From Roseibium aestuarii (GTDB lineage Bacteria; Pseudomonadota; Alphaproteobacteria; Rhizobiales; Stappiaceae): DNA of 64,000 bases. The number at the start of each line of letters is the position of its first letter. The first letter of the stretch is position 1. Below the pieces are notes generated by a model. The model was not told the DNA's origin and ran no database searches. It worked only from the letters and a program-made list of their open reading frames with translations. Made by a program: the position numbers and the translations under genes. The stretch is from NCBI RefSeq assembly GCF_008477545.1, contig NZ_VORA01000001.1, forward strand, positions 62,001 to 126,000, read 5' to 3'. Of the stretch, positions 55,651 through 63,537 are shown in pieces.

Positions 55651-57929
55651 ATGTTCTTCGCTCATTCCGGCTCCCCAGACGATCAAGGCGACTGGCAGAG
55701 GCTGCAGGATCACCTGCAGGAAACGGCCCGCAGGGCCGCGGATTTCGGGCGACCTCTGGGGCTCGAGAAACCGGCATATCTGGCTGGCCTCCATCATGAT
55801 CTGGGCAAATACACGCGCCAGTTCCAACGGCGCCTCGCGGGTGACGACATTCGGGTAGATCACTCGTCCGCCGGGGCCGTGGAGATGATGGCCCGAGCTG
55901 AAAAGTTGCCGGCGGCCGGTCGGATCGTTCTGGAGCTTGTGGCTTACTGCATTGCGGGCCACCATGCCGGATTGCCGGACCGCAAGAATGAGACCGCCGC
56001 AAGCCTTGATCGGCGCCTGGAAGCCGACGTGCCCGCGCTTGACCCGATCTGGCAACAGGCGCTCGCCGAAGCCTCGCAACGCTGGTCTGAGGGGCTGGCC
56101 CCGGACCTCCTGCGGACCATCCCCCCGGCGGATGCGGACTTCTCCCTGTCGGTCATGGCCCGCATGATCTTTCCTGTCTGGTGGACGCGGATTTCAAGGA
56201 TACGGAGGCCTTCTATGACCGGCTGGAAGGCAGGTCGCGGGACCGGGACTGGCCGGCTCTGCAGGAGTGCCTGCCCCGGTTTCTGACGCTCTTTGACGCC
56301 CACATGGCGGAGAAGGCCGATGCGGGCGGCGAGTTGAACCGTCTCCGCGGCGATATCTTGCATCATGTGAGAGCGCAGGCCGCGAATTCGCCTGGCCTTT
56401 TCACGCTGACTGTGCCGACGGGCGGGGGCAAGACCCTGGCATCCCTGGGCTTTGCCCTGGATCACGCCAGCCACCATGGTCACCGGCGGATCATCTATGC
56501 GATCCCTTTCACCTCGATCATCGACCAGACGGCAGCCATTTTCCGGAAACTCCTCGGCGATGACGTCGTTCTCGAGCACCATTCTGCGATCGATGAGGAA
56601 AAGTGGCAGCAGGGGCGCAAGGAGGACAGGCAGCAGGCGGACAAGCTGAAGCTGGCGATGGAGGACTGGGCCGCGCCGGTCGTGGTCACCACCAATGTCC
56701 AGTTTTTCGAGAGCCTGTTTGCGGCCAGAACCTCCAGAGTGCGAAAGCTGCACAACATCGCCGGCAGCGTCATCATTCTGGACGAGGCGCAGACCATTCC
56801 ACGTCACCTGCTCAGGCCGGCGATGCGGATGCTTGACGAGCTGGCCCGCGCCTATGGCTGCACCATCATCCTGTGCACGGCCACCCAGCCGGCCCTTGGC
56901 AAGGACAGAGTGCAGGGCGGGCTGTCCCTGGAAGGGCGGGAACTGGCTCCCGATCCCCACGAACTGGCGCGAAAGCTGCGGCGCGCAACGGTTCGCATGG
57001 TCGGGACCATGGCCAACGGCGATCTGATCACCCAGCTGGAGGGGGAGGAGCAGGCTCTCGTCATCGTCAACAGCCGCAAGCATGCGCTGGACCTGTTTCG
57101 GGAGGCGGAGCAGGCGAGGCTGGACGGCCTGGTCCATCTCACGACCCGGCAATGCGCGGCGCATCGTCGTCAGATCCTCGATGAGGTGCGGAGCAGGCTG
57201 GAGGGGAAGCAGACCTGCCGTGTGGTCGCCACCAGCCTGATCGAGGCTGGTGTCGATGTGGACTTCCCGAAGGTCTGGCGGGCGGAGGCGGGGCTGGATC
57301 AGATCATCCAGGCGGCGGGCCGCTGCAACCGGGAAGGCCGGCGGGCCACCGAGGAGAGCATTGTCACCGTGTTCTCGTCTCCTGATTATCCGCCTCCCCG
57401 GGAAATTCGGAGCCTGATGGGCGACATGGAGCGCATGCGGACGACCCATGCGCAGGATCTGCAGTCTCTTGCCGCCATCGAAGCCTATTTCGCCGAGGTC
57501 TACTGGCGCATGGGAGGCGATCTCGACCGGGAGGGCATTCTCGATCTCTTCACCCACAGCAGGAAGGGCACGGACTACGCCTTCCGCACGGTGGCCGAGA
57601 AGTTCCGCATGATCGAGAGCGGCATGGTGCCCGTGATTGTCCCATGGGGTGATGGGGCGGGGGACGACGAGGCGCGGGAGGCGATCCGCCTTCTGGGCGT
57701 TCCGGAAAAATCCTCCGCCGCGCTTGCAAGGGCCTTGCAGACCTTTGTCGTCCAGGTGCCGCCGGAAGCGCGGGCGCGTCTCGTGGCGAATGGCAAGGCG
57801 GAGTTTGCGGCGCCGGCGCAGCGTGGCGACCAGTTCTGCGTGTTGAAGGACGAGGGGCTCTATCTGCCGGACGTGGGTCTGCTCTGGGAAGACGCGGACT
57901 ATCTGGCTGCGGAACAATTGATGATCTAG
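55651..57929 (+). pseudogene. cas3: Type I-C cas3 (HD nuclease-helicase), interrupted by a -1 frameshift
   Basis: The HD nuclease part (frame from 55651) has HSG near the start, HHDLGKY, DHSSAGA and GHHAGLPD, the metal-binding set. This frame should continue through the family motif RMIFSCLVDADF, but it reads RMIFPVWW and then unrelated residues to a stop at 56284-56286. The expected SCLVDADFKDTE is in the next frame starting at base 56172, so one base is missing around 56169-56174. The helicase part follows in that frame to 57929. Intact Cas3 would degrade Cascade-bound DNA. This copy is inactive, expressed as two pieces, or reflects a sequencing error. Confidence 0.85.
56181..57929 (+). CDS. 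cas3: Cas3 helicase portion (DEAD/DEAH SF2) as separate open frame
   Basis: 582 residues if started at the GTG at 56181, which codes the Val of the conserved VDADF motif and has no ribosome site, so independent initiation is unlikely. Helicase motifs are intact: Walker A PTGGGKT, Walker B LDEAQTIP, TATQPAL, VNSRKHAL, ATSLIEAGVDVDF and QAAGRCNREG. The C-terminal Cas3 domain is complete, and 25 bases separate it from cas5c. It would unwind and feed DNA to the HD nuclease only if joined to the upstream part. Confidence 0.8.
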   Translation: MDADFKDTEAFYDRLEGRSRDRDWPALQECLPRFLTLFDAHMAEKADAGGELNRLRGDILHHVRAQAANSPGLFTLTVPTGGGKTLASLGFALDHASHHGHRRIIYAIPFTSIIDQTAAIFRKLLGDDVVLEHHSAIDEEKWQQGRKEDRQQADKLKLAMEDWAAPVVVTTNVQFFESLFAARTSRVRKLHNIAGSVIILDEAQTIPRHLLRPAMRMLDELARAYGCTIILCTATQPALGKDRVQGGLSLEGRELAPDPHELARKLRRATVRMVGTMANGDLITQLEGEEQALVIVNSRKHALDLFREAEQARLDGLVHLTTRQCAAHRRQILDEVRSRLEGKQTCRVVATSLIEAGVDVDFPKVWRAEAGLDQIIQAAGRCNREGRRATEESIVTVFSSPDYPPPREIRSLMGDMERMRTTHAQDLQSLAAIEAYFAEVYWRMGGDLDREGILDLFTHSRKGTDYAFRTVAEKFRMIESGMVPVIVPWGDGAGDDEAREAIRLLGVPEKSSAALARALQTFVVQVPPEARARLVANGKAEFAAPAQRGDQFCVLKDEGLYLPDVGLLWEDADYLAAEQLMI

Positions 57930-57954
57930 CGATCGGCGCAAGGGGAGGTTCGGT

Positions 57955-58623
57955 TTGTCATATGGAATCCGACTGAAGGTCTGGGGAGACCACGGTTGCT
58001 TCACCCGTCCGGAAATGAAGGTGGAGAGGGTCTCCTATGATGTCATGACGCCCTCGGCGGCGCGGGGCATCCTGGAGGCGATCCATTGGAAGCCGGCGAT
58101 CCGCTGGGTGATCGACGCCATTCATGTGCTGGAGCCGATCCGGTTTCAGTCGATCCGCCGCAACGAGGTCGGGTCCAAGGCGCCTGCGGGCAAGATCAGG
58201 ACCGCCATGAAGCGCGGCGATCTGGGTGGGCTGCAGGTGCTGGTGGACGAGGACCGGCAGCAGCGCGCCGCGACCGTTCTGGTCAGGCCGGCCTATGTGA
58301 TCGAGGCGCATTTCGAGCTGACGGAAAAGGCCGGTGCCGACGACAACGAGGGCAAGCATCTCGACATCTTCAACCGGCGGGCCGAGCGGGGCCAGTGCTT
58401 TCACCAGCCCTGTCTGGGCACGCGGGAGTTTGCGGCACATTTCGAGCTGATCCCTGCCGAGGCCCCCTTGCCGGAGACGGTCTCAGAGACCCGTGACCTT
58501 GGCTTCATGCTCTGGGACATCGATCATCAGGCACCGGGGCGACCGTCCATGTTCTTTCGGGCTCAGCTCGACAAGGGCGTGGTCCGGATTCCACAGCCCG
58601 GCTCGGCGGAGGTGCTGCGATGA
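57955..58623 (+). CDS. cas5c: Cas5c (Cas5d), type I-C pre-crRNA endoribonuclease and Cascade subunit
   Basis: 222 residues from a TTG at 57955, supported by GGGGAGG six bases upstream and the standard N-terminus SYGIRLKVWGDHGCFTRPEMKVERVSYDVMTPSAARGILEAI. In type I-C there is no Cas6; Cas5c cleaves the repeat at the 3' base of its hairpin and stays on the 5' tag. The repeat here has the matching hairpin and would leave a tag ending GGATCGAAAC. The stop overlaps cas8c by four bases. Confidence 0.95.
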   Translation: MSYGIRLKVWGDHGCFTRPEMKVERVSYDVMTPSAARGILEAIHWKPAIRWVIDAIHVLEPIRFQSIRRNEVGSKAPAGKIRTAMKRGDLGGLQVLVDEDRQQRAATVLVRPAYVIEAHFELTEKAGADDNEGKHLDIFNRRAERGQCFHQPCLGTREFAAHFELIPAEAPLPETVSETRDLGFMLWDIDHQAPGRPSMFFRAQLDKGVVRIPQPGSAEVLR

Positions 58624-60380
58624 GCGTCCTGTCTTCTCTTGCGCGGGCCTATGACCGGCTCCCCGACGCCCCGCCGTCCGGCTTCTCTTCGGAGAAGGTC
58701 GGCTTCTGCATTTCCCTGAACGAAGACGGCTCCGTTGCCCACGTGACCGACCTGCGCGACACGAGCGGGAAGAAGCCTGTGCCGAGACAGATGCTGGTGC
58801 CCCATCCGGTCAAGCGCACGGCCGGGATCTCGCCCAACACCTTCTGGGACAAGACATCCTATGTGCTTGGCGTGACGGCGGGGGAGGGCAAGCGCACGCA
58901 AGCCGAGCATGCGGCCTTCGTCGAGCATCATCAGGCTTTGCTTTCGGGAACTGAGGACACTGGCCTCAAGGCGTTGCTTCAGTTTTTGGGGGACTGGACC
59001 CCCGATAGGTTTTCCCAGCTCGAATGGCCGGAGGAGATGAAGGATCAGAACGTGATCTTCGCCCTGGAAGACGAGCGGTTGATCCATGTTTATCTTCATG
59101 ATCGGGCAGCGGCCCAGGCACTCTGGGCAGCCGCTGGGGCCGCTGGGGACAGGTCCGGGCAGATCTGCCTTGTGTCGGGTCGACACGGTCCTGTGGCCCG
59201 GCTTCATCCCTCCATCAAGGGGGTCTGGGGCGCTCAGTCGTCCGGTGCGGCCCTGGTCTCCTTCAATCTCGACGCCTTCACTTCCTATGGGCACGAGCAG
59301 GGCGACAACGCTCCGGTCTCGGAGGATGCCGCCTTCAGATACACCACGGCACTGAACCGCTTCCTGGAAAAGGGCAGCGGCCACCGTCTCCAGATCGGGG
59401 ATGCGTCCACCGTCTTCTGGGCCGATGCATCTGGTCTTGGCGGGGCTGCGCATCAGGTGGAGGAAATGGCCGAGCAGCTGTTTGCGGGGTATTTCGACAC
59501 GGATCCTGCAGCGGAAGAAGAGAATGCCGTCAAGGAAATCGGCATTCTTCTGGAGCGTATCCGCAAGGGCGACCATCTTCAGGATCTCGGCGTCCAGCTG
59601 GATGGGGAAATCCGGTTCTTCGTGCTCGGCCTTGCGCCCAATGCCGCTCGGCTGTCGGTCAGGTTCTACTTTGAGAACAGCTTTGGCGAGCTGACACGCC
59701 ATTATCAGTGCTTCATCTCCGACATGCGCATAGATCCGCCGCCGCGCGACGGCTATCCGCCGCTCTGGCGCTATCTGCGCGAGACGGCGGTGCTGGGGAA
59801 GGGAGAGAACGTTCCGCCCAATCTGGCAGGGGAATGGATGCGCTCGATCCTGAGCGGAGGGCGGTATCCGCTTTCGCTTCTCTCCGCCGTTCTGACGCGC
59901 CTCCGCGCCGACGGCGAGATCAACGCGCTCCGCGCCGGCATTCTGAAAGCCAATCTCGTCCGAAATTTCAACTGGGAGGCTCCCGTGGCACTGGACACAC
60001 AAAACCCTGATCCTGCTTACGTCCTCGGGCGTCTGTTTGCAGTACTTGAGAAAATTCAGCTTCTGGCGCTGGGAAAGGTGAATGCGACGATACGGGATCG
60101 GTACTTTGGAGCTGCTTCCGCAACACCGAGAACAGTTTTTCCGCTGCTTTTAAAGCTCAATCTTCATCATAGAAGTAAGGCAGAGAAGAATGAAAATACG
60201 CGTAAGCTTGAGAGATTTTTCTCAGGTCAGATTGCTGAAATTATGAATTTACTTCCGACTGAGTTTCCGAAGTCGTTGTCTCTTTCGGATCAGGGGAAGT
60301 TTTCTATCGGATACTACCATCAGTTTAATTATCGAAAGTCAGAGGATACTAGCTCTGATGCCGGGGAGGCCAGCCAATGA
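58620..60380 (+). CDS. cas8c: Cas8c (Csd1), type I-C Cascade large subunit
   Basis: 586 residues, normal Csd1 length, beginning MSVLSSLARAYDRLPDAPPSGF. Family phrases include VSFNLDAFTSYGHEQGDNAPVSEDAAFRYTTALN and FFVLGLAPNAARLSVRFYFE. It recognises the PAM and opens the target DNA. An internal, in-frame start at 59985 (GGGAGG then GTG) should give the small subunit Cas11c. The last 350 bases are markedly AT-rich compared with the rest of the operon. The stop overlaps cas7 by four bases. Confidence 0.95.
   Translation: MSVLSSLARAYDRLPDAPPSGFSSEKVGFCISLNEDGSVAHVTDLRDTSGKKPVPRQMLVPHPVKRTAGISPNTFWDKTSYVLGVTAGEGKRTQAEHAAFVEHHQALLSGTEDTGLKALLQFLGDWTPDRFSQLEWPEEMKDQNVIFALEDERLIHVYLHDRAAAQALWAAAGAAGDRSGQICLVSGRHGPVARLHPSIKGVWGAQSSGAALVSFNLDAFTSYGHEQGDNAPVSEDAAFRYTTALNRFLEKGSGHRLQIGDASTVFWADASGLGGAAHQVEEMAEQLFAGYFDTDPAAEEENAVKEIGILLERIRKGDHLQDLGVQLDGEIRFFVLGLAPNAARLSVRFYFENSFGELTRHYQCFISDMRIDPPPRDGYPPLWRYLRETAVLGKGENVPPNLAGEWMRSILSGGRYPLSLLSAVLTRLRADGEINALRAGILKANLVRNFNWEAPVALDTQNPDPAYVLGRLFAVLEKIQLLALGKVNATIRDRYFGAASATPRTVFPLLLKLNLHHRSKAEKNENTRKLERFFSGQIAEIMNLLPTEFPKSLSLSDQGKFSIGYYHQFNYRKSEDTSSDAGEASQ
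59985..60380 (+). CDS. cas11c: Cas11c small subunit from internal start within cas8c
   Basis: 131 residues in the same frame as cas8c, starting at codon 456. GGGAGG at 59974-59979 lies five bases before the GTG, a strong Shine-Dalgarno placed inside a coding region. The product starts just before ALDTQNPDPAYVLGRLFAVLEKIQ, the C-terminal alpha-helical part. Type I-C systems are known to make a separate Cas11c by internal translation of the cas8c 3' end, at this size. It would line the Cascade belly with Cas7. No direct proof from sequence alone. Confidence 0.7.
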   Translation: MALDTQNPDPAYVLGRLFAVLEKIQLLALGKVNATIRDRYFGAASATPRTVFPLLLKLNLHHRSKAEKNENTRKLERFFSGQIAEIMNLLPTEFPKSLSLSDQGKFSIGYYHQFNYRKSEDTSSDAGEASQ

Positions 60381-61330
60381 CCGCAATTTCCAACCGTTAT
60401 GATTTTGCCCTCGTTTTCGAGGTCACGAATGGAAATCCGAACGGGGACCCGGATGCAGGCAACATGCCGAGGCTCGATCCGGAGACCAACCGGGGGCTGG
60501 TCACTGATGTCAGCCTGAAGCGCAAGATCCGGAACTATGTGGAGCTGGCCAGGGAACGACAGGATGGCTTTCACATCTATGTCGAGGAAGGCTCGATCCT
60601 GAACGAGAAGCATCGGCAGGCGTACAAGGCGCTTTATCCGGACGATTCCAAGCTGGACAAGGCAGCCAAGCTGAACCCGAAGGACGACACTGAAGCGGCG
60701 AAGCTGAAGGACTTCATGTGCGCCAATTTCTTTGATGTGCGCACATTCGGTGCGGTCATGTCGACGGGAATCAACTGCGGTCAGGTCAAGGGCCCGGTGC
60801 AGATGGCCTTTGCCACATCCGTCGAGCCGATCCTGCCTCTGGAAATCTCGATTACCCGCATGGCCGCGACCAACGAAGTGGAACGGAAGCAGAAGGCGGA
60901 AGGTGACGACAGCAATGATCGGACCGACAACCGGACCATGGGACGCAAGCACATCGTGCCCTACGGCCTGTATGTCGCTCATGGCTTCATCTCTGCGAAG
61001 TTTGCCGAGCGAACAGGATTTTCCGAAGGGGATCTCGAATTGTTCTGGCAGGCTCTCGAAATGATGTTCGAGCATGATCATGCGGCCGCCCGTGGCGAAA
61101 TGGCGACCCGCAAGCTGGTCGTGTTCAAGCACGCCAATGCCCTGGGCAATGCACCTGCGCACAAGCTGTTTGATCTGGTTCGCATCGGGCGCAACGTTGA
61201 CGGTGAGTTCCGCGCCGTTGATGACAAGCGGATCGGCAACGAGCCTCCGGCCCGGAAATTCTCCGATTACATCATCGAAATCGACCGGGACAACTGCCCG
61301 GAAGGTGTCGAGATCATCGAGAAGTTCTAG
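60377..61330 (+). CDS. cas7: Cas7c (Csd2), type I-C crRNA backbone subunit
   Basis: 317 residues starting MTAISNRYDFALVFEVTNGNPNGDPDAGNMPRLDPETNRGLVTDVSLKRKIRNYVE, the classic Csd2 N-terminus with the GNPNGDP motif. It also has the DVRTFGAVMSTG and IVPYGLYVAHGFISAKFA regions. Several copies polymerise along the crRNA spacer. The start overlaps cas8c and the stop lies two bases before cas4. Confidence 0.96.
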   Translation: MTAISNRYDFALVFEVTNGNPNGDPDAGNMPRLDPETNRGLVTDVSLKRKIRNYVELARERQDGFHIYVEEGSILNEKHRQAYKALYPDDSKLDKAAKLNPKDDTEAAKLKDFMCANFFDVRTFGAVMSTGINCGQVKGPVQMAFATSVEPILPLEISITRMAATNEVERKQKAEGDDSNDRTDNRTMGRKHIVPYGLYVAHGFISAKFAERTGFSEGDLELFWQALEMMFEHDHAAARGEMATRKLVVFKHANALGNAPAHKLFDLVRIGRNVDGEFRAVDDKRIGNEPPARKFSDYIIEIDRDNCPEGVEIIEKF

Positions 61331-61332
61331 GC

Positions 61333-62001
61333 GTGCCGGACTGGGCCCCAGGTTCTGAGACTGCGGGAGGGGAGGCCATCCCCCTCTCGGCCCTGCAGCA
61401 TGCGGTCTATTGCCTGCGACAGGCGGCCCTGATCCATCTGGAGCGGTTGTGGGCGGACAACCGTTTCACGGCCGAGGGCGACGTTCTCCATGCCGTGGCC
61501 GACAAGGGCGGCAGCCGCAAGGCGCGCGGTGTGCGCCGCGTCATGGCTCTGCCGCTCGCCTGCAAGCGTCTCAATCTCGCTGGCGTTGCGGATGTGGTCG
61601 AGTTTCCCGGCTGGCCGGATGACGAAATCCCCTGTCCGGTGGAGTACAAGCGCGGAAAGCCGAAGCTGCACCGGGCCGACGAGGTGCAACTATGCGCTCA
61701 AGGGTTTTGCCTTGAGGAAATGACCGGTCTGACCGTGCCGCACGGCGTGCTGTTCTACGCCGAGACACGCCGCAGGGTGAGCGTGCCCTGCGACAGGGAC
61801 CTTCGGCAACTGACCGAGGCGACGGTGGCCTCCCTTGCCGCTGTTTTCCGATCCCGGCAAACCCCGGGCCCGACTCTCCAGACATCCCGGTGCCGGGCCT
61901 GCTCGCTGAAGGAACTTTGCCGCCCCGAAACGGTCTCCCGCCCGGTGAAGGCCTGGCGTCGGCGGATGCTGAACGGAGCCCTTGAGGCGGAAGCGCCATG
62001 A
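61333..62001 (+). CDS. cas4: Cas4 nuclease (spacer acquisition)
   Basis: 222 residues from a GTG at 61333. Cys27 (HAVYCLRQ) and the C-terminal cluster CRACSLKELC give the four cysteines of the iron-sulfur site. The RecB-type nuclease core includes VEYKRGKPK. Cas4 trims prespacers and helps select the PAM end with Cas1-Cas2. The stop overlaps cas1 by four bases. Confidence 0.94.
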   Translation: MPDWAPGSETAGGEAIPLSALQHAVYCLRQAALIHLERLWADNRFTAEGDVLHAVADKGGSRKARGVRRVMALPLACKRLNLAGVADVVEFPGWPDDEIPCPVEYKRGKPKLHRADEVQLCAQGFCLEEMTGLTVPHGVLFYAETRRRVSVPCDRDLRQLTEATVASLAAVFRSRQTPGPTLQTSRCRACSLKELCRPETVSRPVKAWRRRMLNGALEAEAP

Positions 62002-63032
62002 AGAAGCTGCTGAACACGGTCTATATCACCACCGAAGGTTCCGCCTTGCGCAAGGATGGCGAAAACCTGGTGGCGGATGTGGAAGGTGTCGAGAAGGCCC
62101 GTGTGCCCCTGCACATGCTGGCCTCCGTTGTTGCCTTTGGCGCGGTCTATGCGTCTCCGGCCTTGATGGGGGCCTGCGCCGCCGCCGGAATCACTCTGGT
62201 TTTTCTGGAGCGGAACGGCCGGTTTCTGGCCCGGGTCGAAGGTCCGGTGTCGGGCAACGTGCTCCTGCGGCGGGCGCAGTATCAGGCGTCGGATGCACCG
62301 GAGGAGATTGTCCGGTCCATCGTGACGGCCAAGATCGTCAACCAGCGCGCCGTGTTGCTGCGTGCCTTGCGGGATTACCGGACCGAGTATTCCGAGCAGG
62401 TTCTGAGCGAAATCACCCACGCGGCCGACCGGATGGCCATGATCGCCCGCCGGGTGGAGGCGACGGACGAAACCCTGGACCGAATGCGCGGGTCGGAAGG
62501 GGAGGCAGCCAATCTCTATTTCTCCGTCTTCGATCATCTGATCCGCTCGCCGGACCCGGAAATCTGCTGGCGTGGGCGCAGCCGTCGTCCGCCGCTTGAT
62601 CCGGTCAATGCGGTTCTGTCCTTTCTCTACACGTTTCTGACCCATGATTGCCGGGCTGCCTGCGAAAGCGTGGGTCTGGATCCGGCGGTGGGGTTTCTTC
62701 ACCGGGACCGGCCCGGCCGCCCCAGCCTCGCGCTCGATCTCATGGAGGAGCTGCGTCCGGTTCTGGCCGATCGGCTGGCCCTGTCCCTGTTCAACCGCCG
62801 TCAGCTCAGGGCGTCCGACTTCGAGACGAAGGACGGGGGCGCGGTTTTTCTGAGCGACGACGCTCGCAAGACGGTTCTGACCGCCTGGCAGGAGCGCAAG
62901 CGCGAGGAGCGACAGCATTTGTTCCTCGGCGAGAAGGCACCCCTGGGGCTTGTGCCCTATCTGCAGGCGCAGATGCTGGCGGGGCACCTGCGCGGCGACA
63001 TGGACGCCTATCCGCCGTGGTTCTGGAAATAG
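61998..63032 (+). CDS. cas1: Cas1 integrase (type I-C)
   Basis: 344 residues starting [30 protein letters not shown]. The metal site is formed by the Glu in [18 protein letters not shown], the His in [24 protein letters not shown] and the following acidic residue. It inserts new spacers at the leader end together with Cas2. The end is complete and is followed by AGGAG and cas2 eight bases later. Confidence 0.96.
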   Translation: MKKLLNTVYITTEGSALRKDGENLVADVEGVEKARVPLHMLASVVAFGAVYASPALMGACAAAGITLVFLERNGRFLARVEGPVSGNVLLRRAQYQASDAPEEIVRSIVTAKIVNQRAVLLRALRDYRTEYSEQVLSEITHAADRMAMIARRVEATDETLDRMRGSEGEAANLYFSVFDHLIRSPDPEICWRGRSRRPPLDPVNAVLSFLYTFLTHDCRAACESVGLDPAVGFLHRDRPGRPSLALDLMEELRPVLADRLALSLFNRRQLRASDFETKDGGAVFLSDDARKTVLTAWQERKREERQHLFLGEKAPLGLVPYLQAQMLAGHLRGDMDAYPPWFWK

Positions 63033-63040
63033 GAGCGCAG

Positions 63041-63331
63041 ATGCTGGTGCTTGTGACATATGATGTCCGGACGTCGGAAGGGGACGGTGCCCGTCGCCTT
63101 CGCGCGGTGGCCAAGGCCTGCCGCGACTATGGTCAGAGGGTGCAGTATTCCGTCTTCGAGATCGAGGTCGATCCGGCACAATGGACGAAACTGAAAGCCC
63201 GCCTCGAACGGGTGATCGATCCCGCCCATGACAGTCTGCGCTACTATCACCTCGGCGCAAACTGGCAGCGTCGGGTGGAGCACGTTGGCGCCAAGCCCGC
63301 GACCGATCTGGGTGGAACATTGATCGTGTGA
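63041..63331 (+). CDS. cas2: Cas2
   Basis: 96 residues from the ATG at 63041, preceded by AGGAG. The ferredoxin-like fold starts [11 protein letters not shown] with the conserved Asp, and ends [18 protein letters not shown], the type I-C Cas2 tail. It bridges two Cas1 dimers during spacer integration. It is the last cas gene, 206 bases before the first repeat. Confidence 0.96.
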   Translation: MLVLVTYDVRTSEGDGARRLRAVAKACRDYGQRVQYSVFEIEVDPAQWTKLKARLERVIDPAHDSLRYYHLGANWQRRVEHVGAKPATDLGGTLIV

Positions 63332-63537
63332 AGGCGCCGGCGGTGGCGTGTGCCACGCCGCGCGAACGTCAAGCGTGCCGGAAAGGCCCGGCAGGGTCGC
63401 GATCTGGCCAGCTCTTTGAAAAGACAGCTCTTTGTCGAATCTCGGGTCTTCGGGCCGGAGGCATGGGCAAGCATGTTGTCAGGGTTCGCGCTGGCATGGC
63501 GGTTCATGTCGCCTGATCAACGTGTTAGCGTGACACA
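63332..63537 (+). promoter_or_regulatory. CRISPR leader
   Basis: The 206-base gap between cas2 and the first repeat has no gene. It contains a direct repeat CAGCTCTTTG at 63409-63418 and 63425-63434 (16-base period). This should hold the array promoter and the integration-anchoring sequence. A clear -10/-35 pair was not identified. Confidence 0.75.

Noticed and set aside
56181-57929. A naturally split cas3'/cas3'' gene pair
   Set aside because: The break falls inside the conserved RMIFSCLVDADF motif and the second frame lacks a ribosome site, so a frameshift is the simpler reading.
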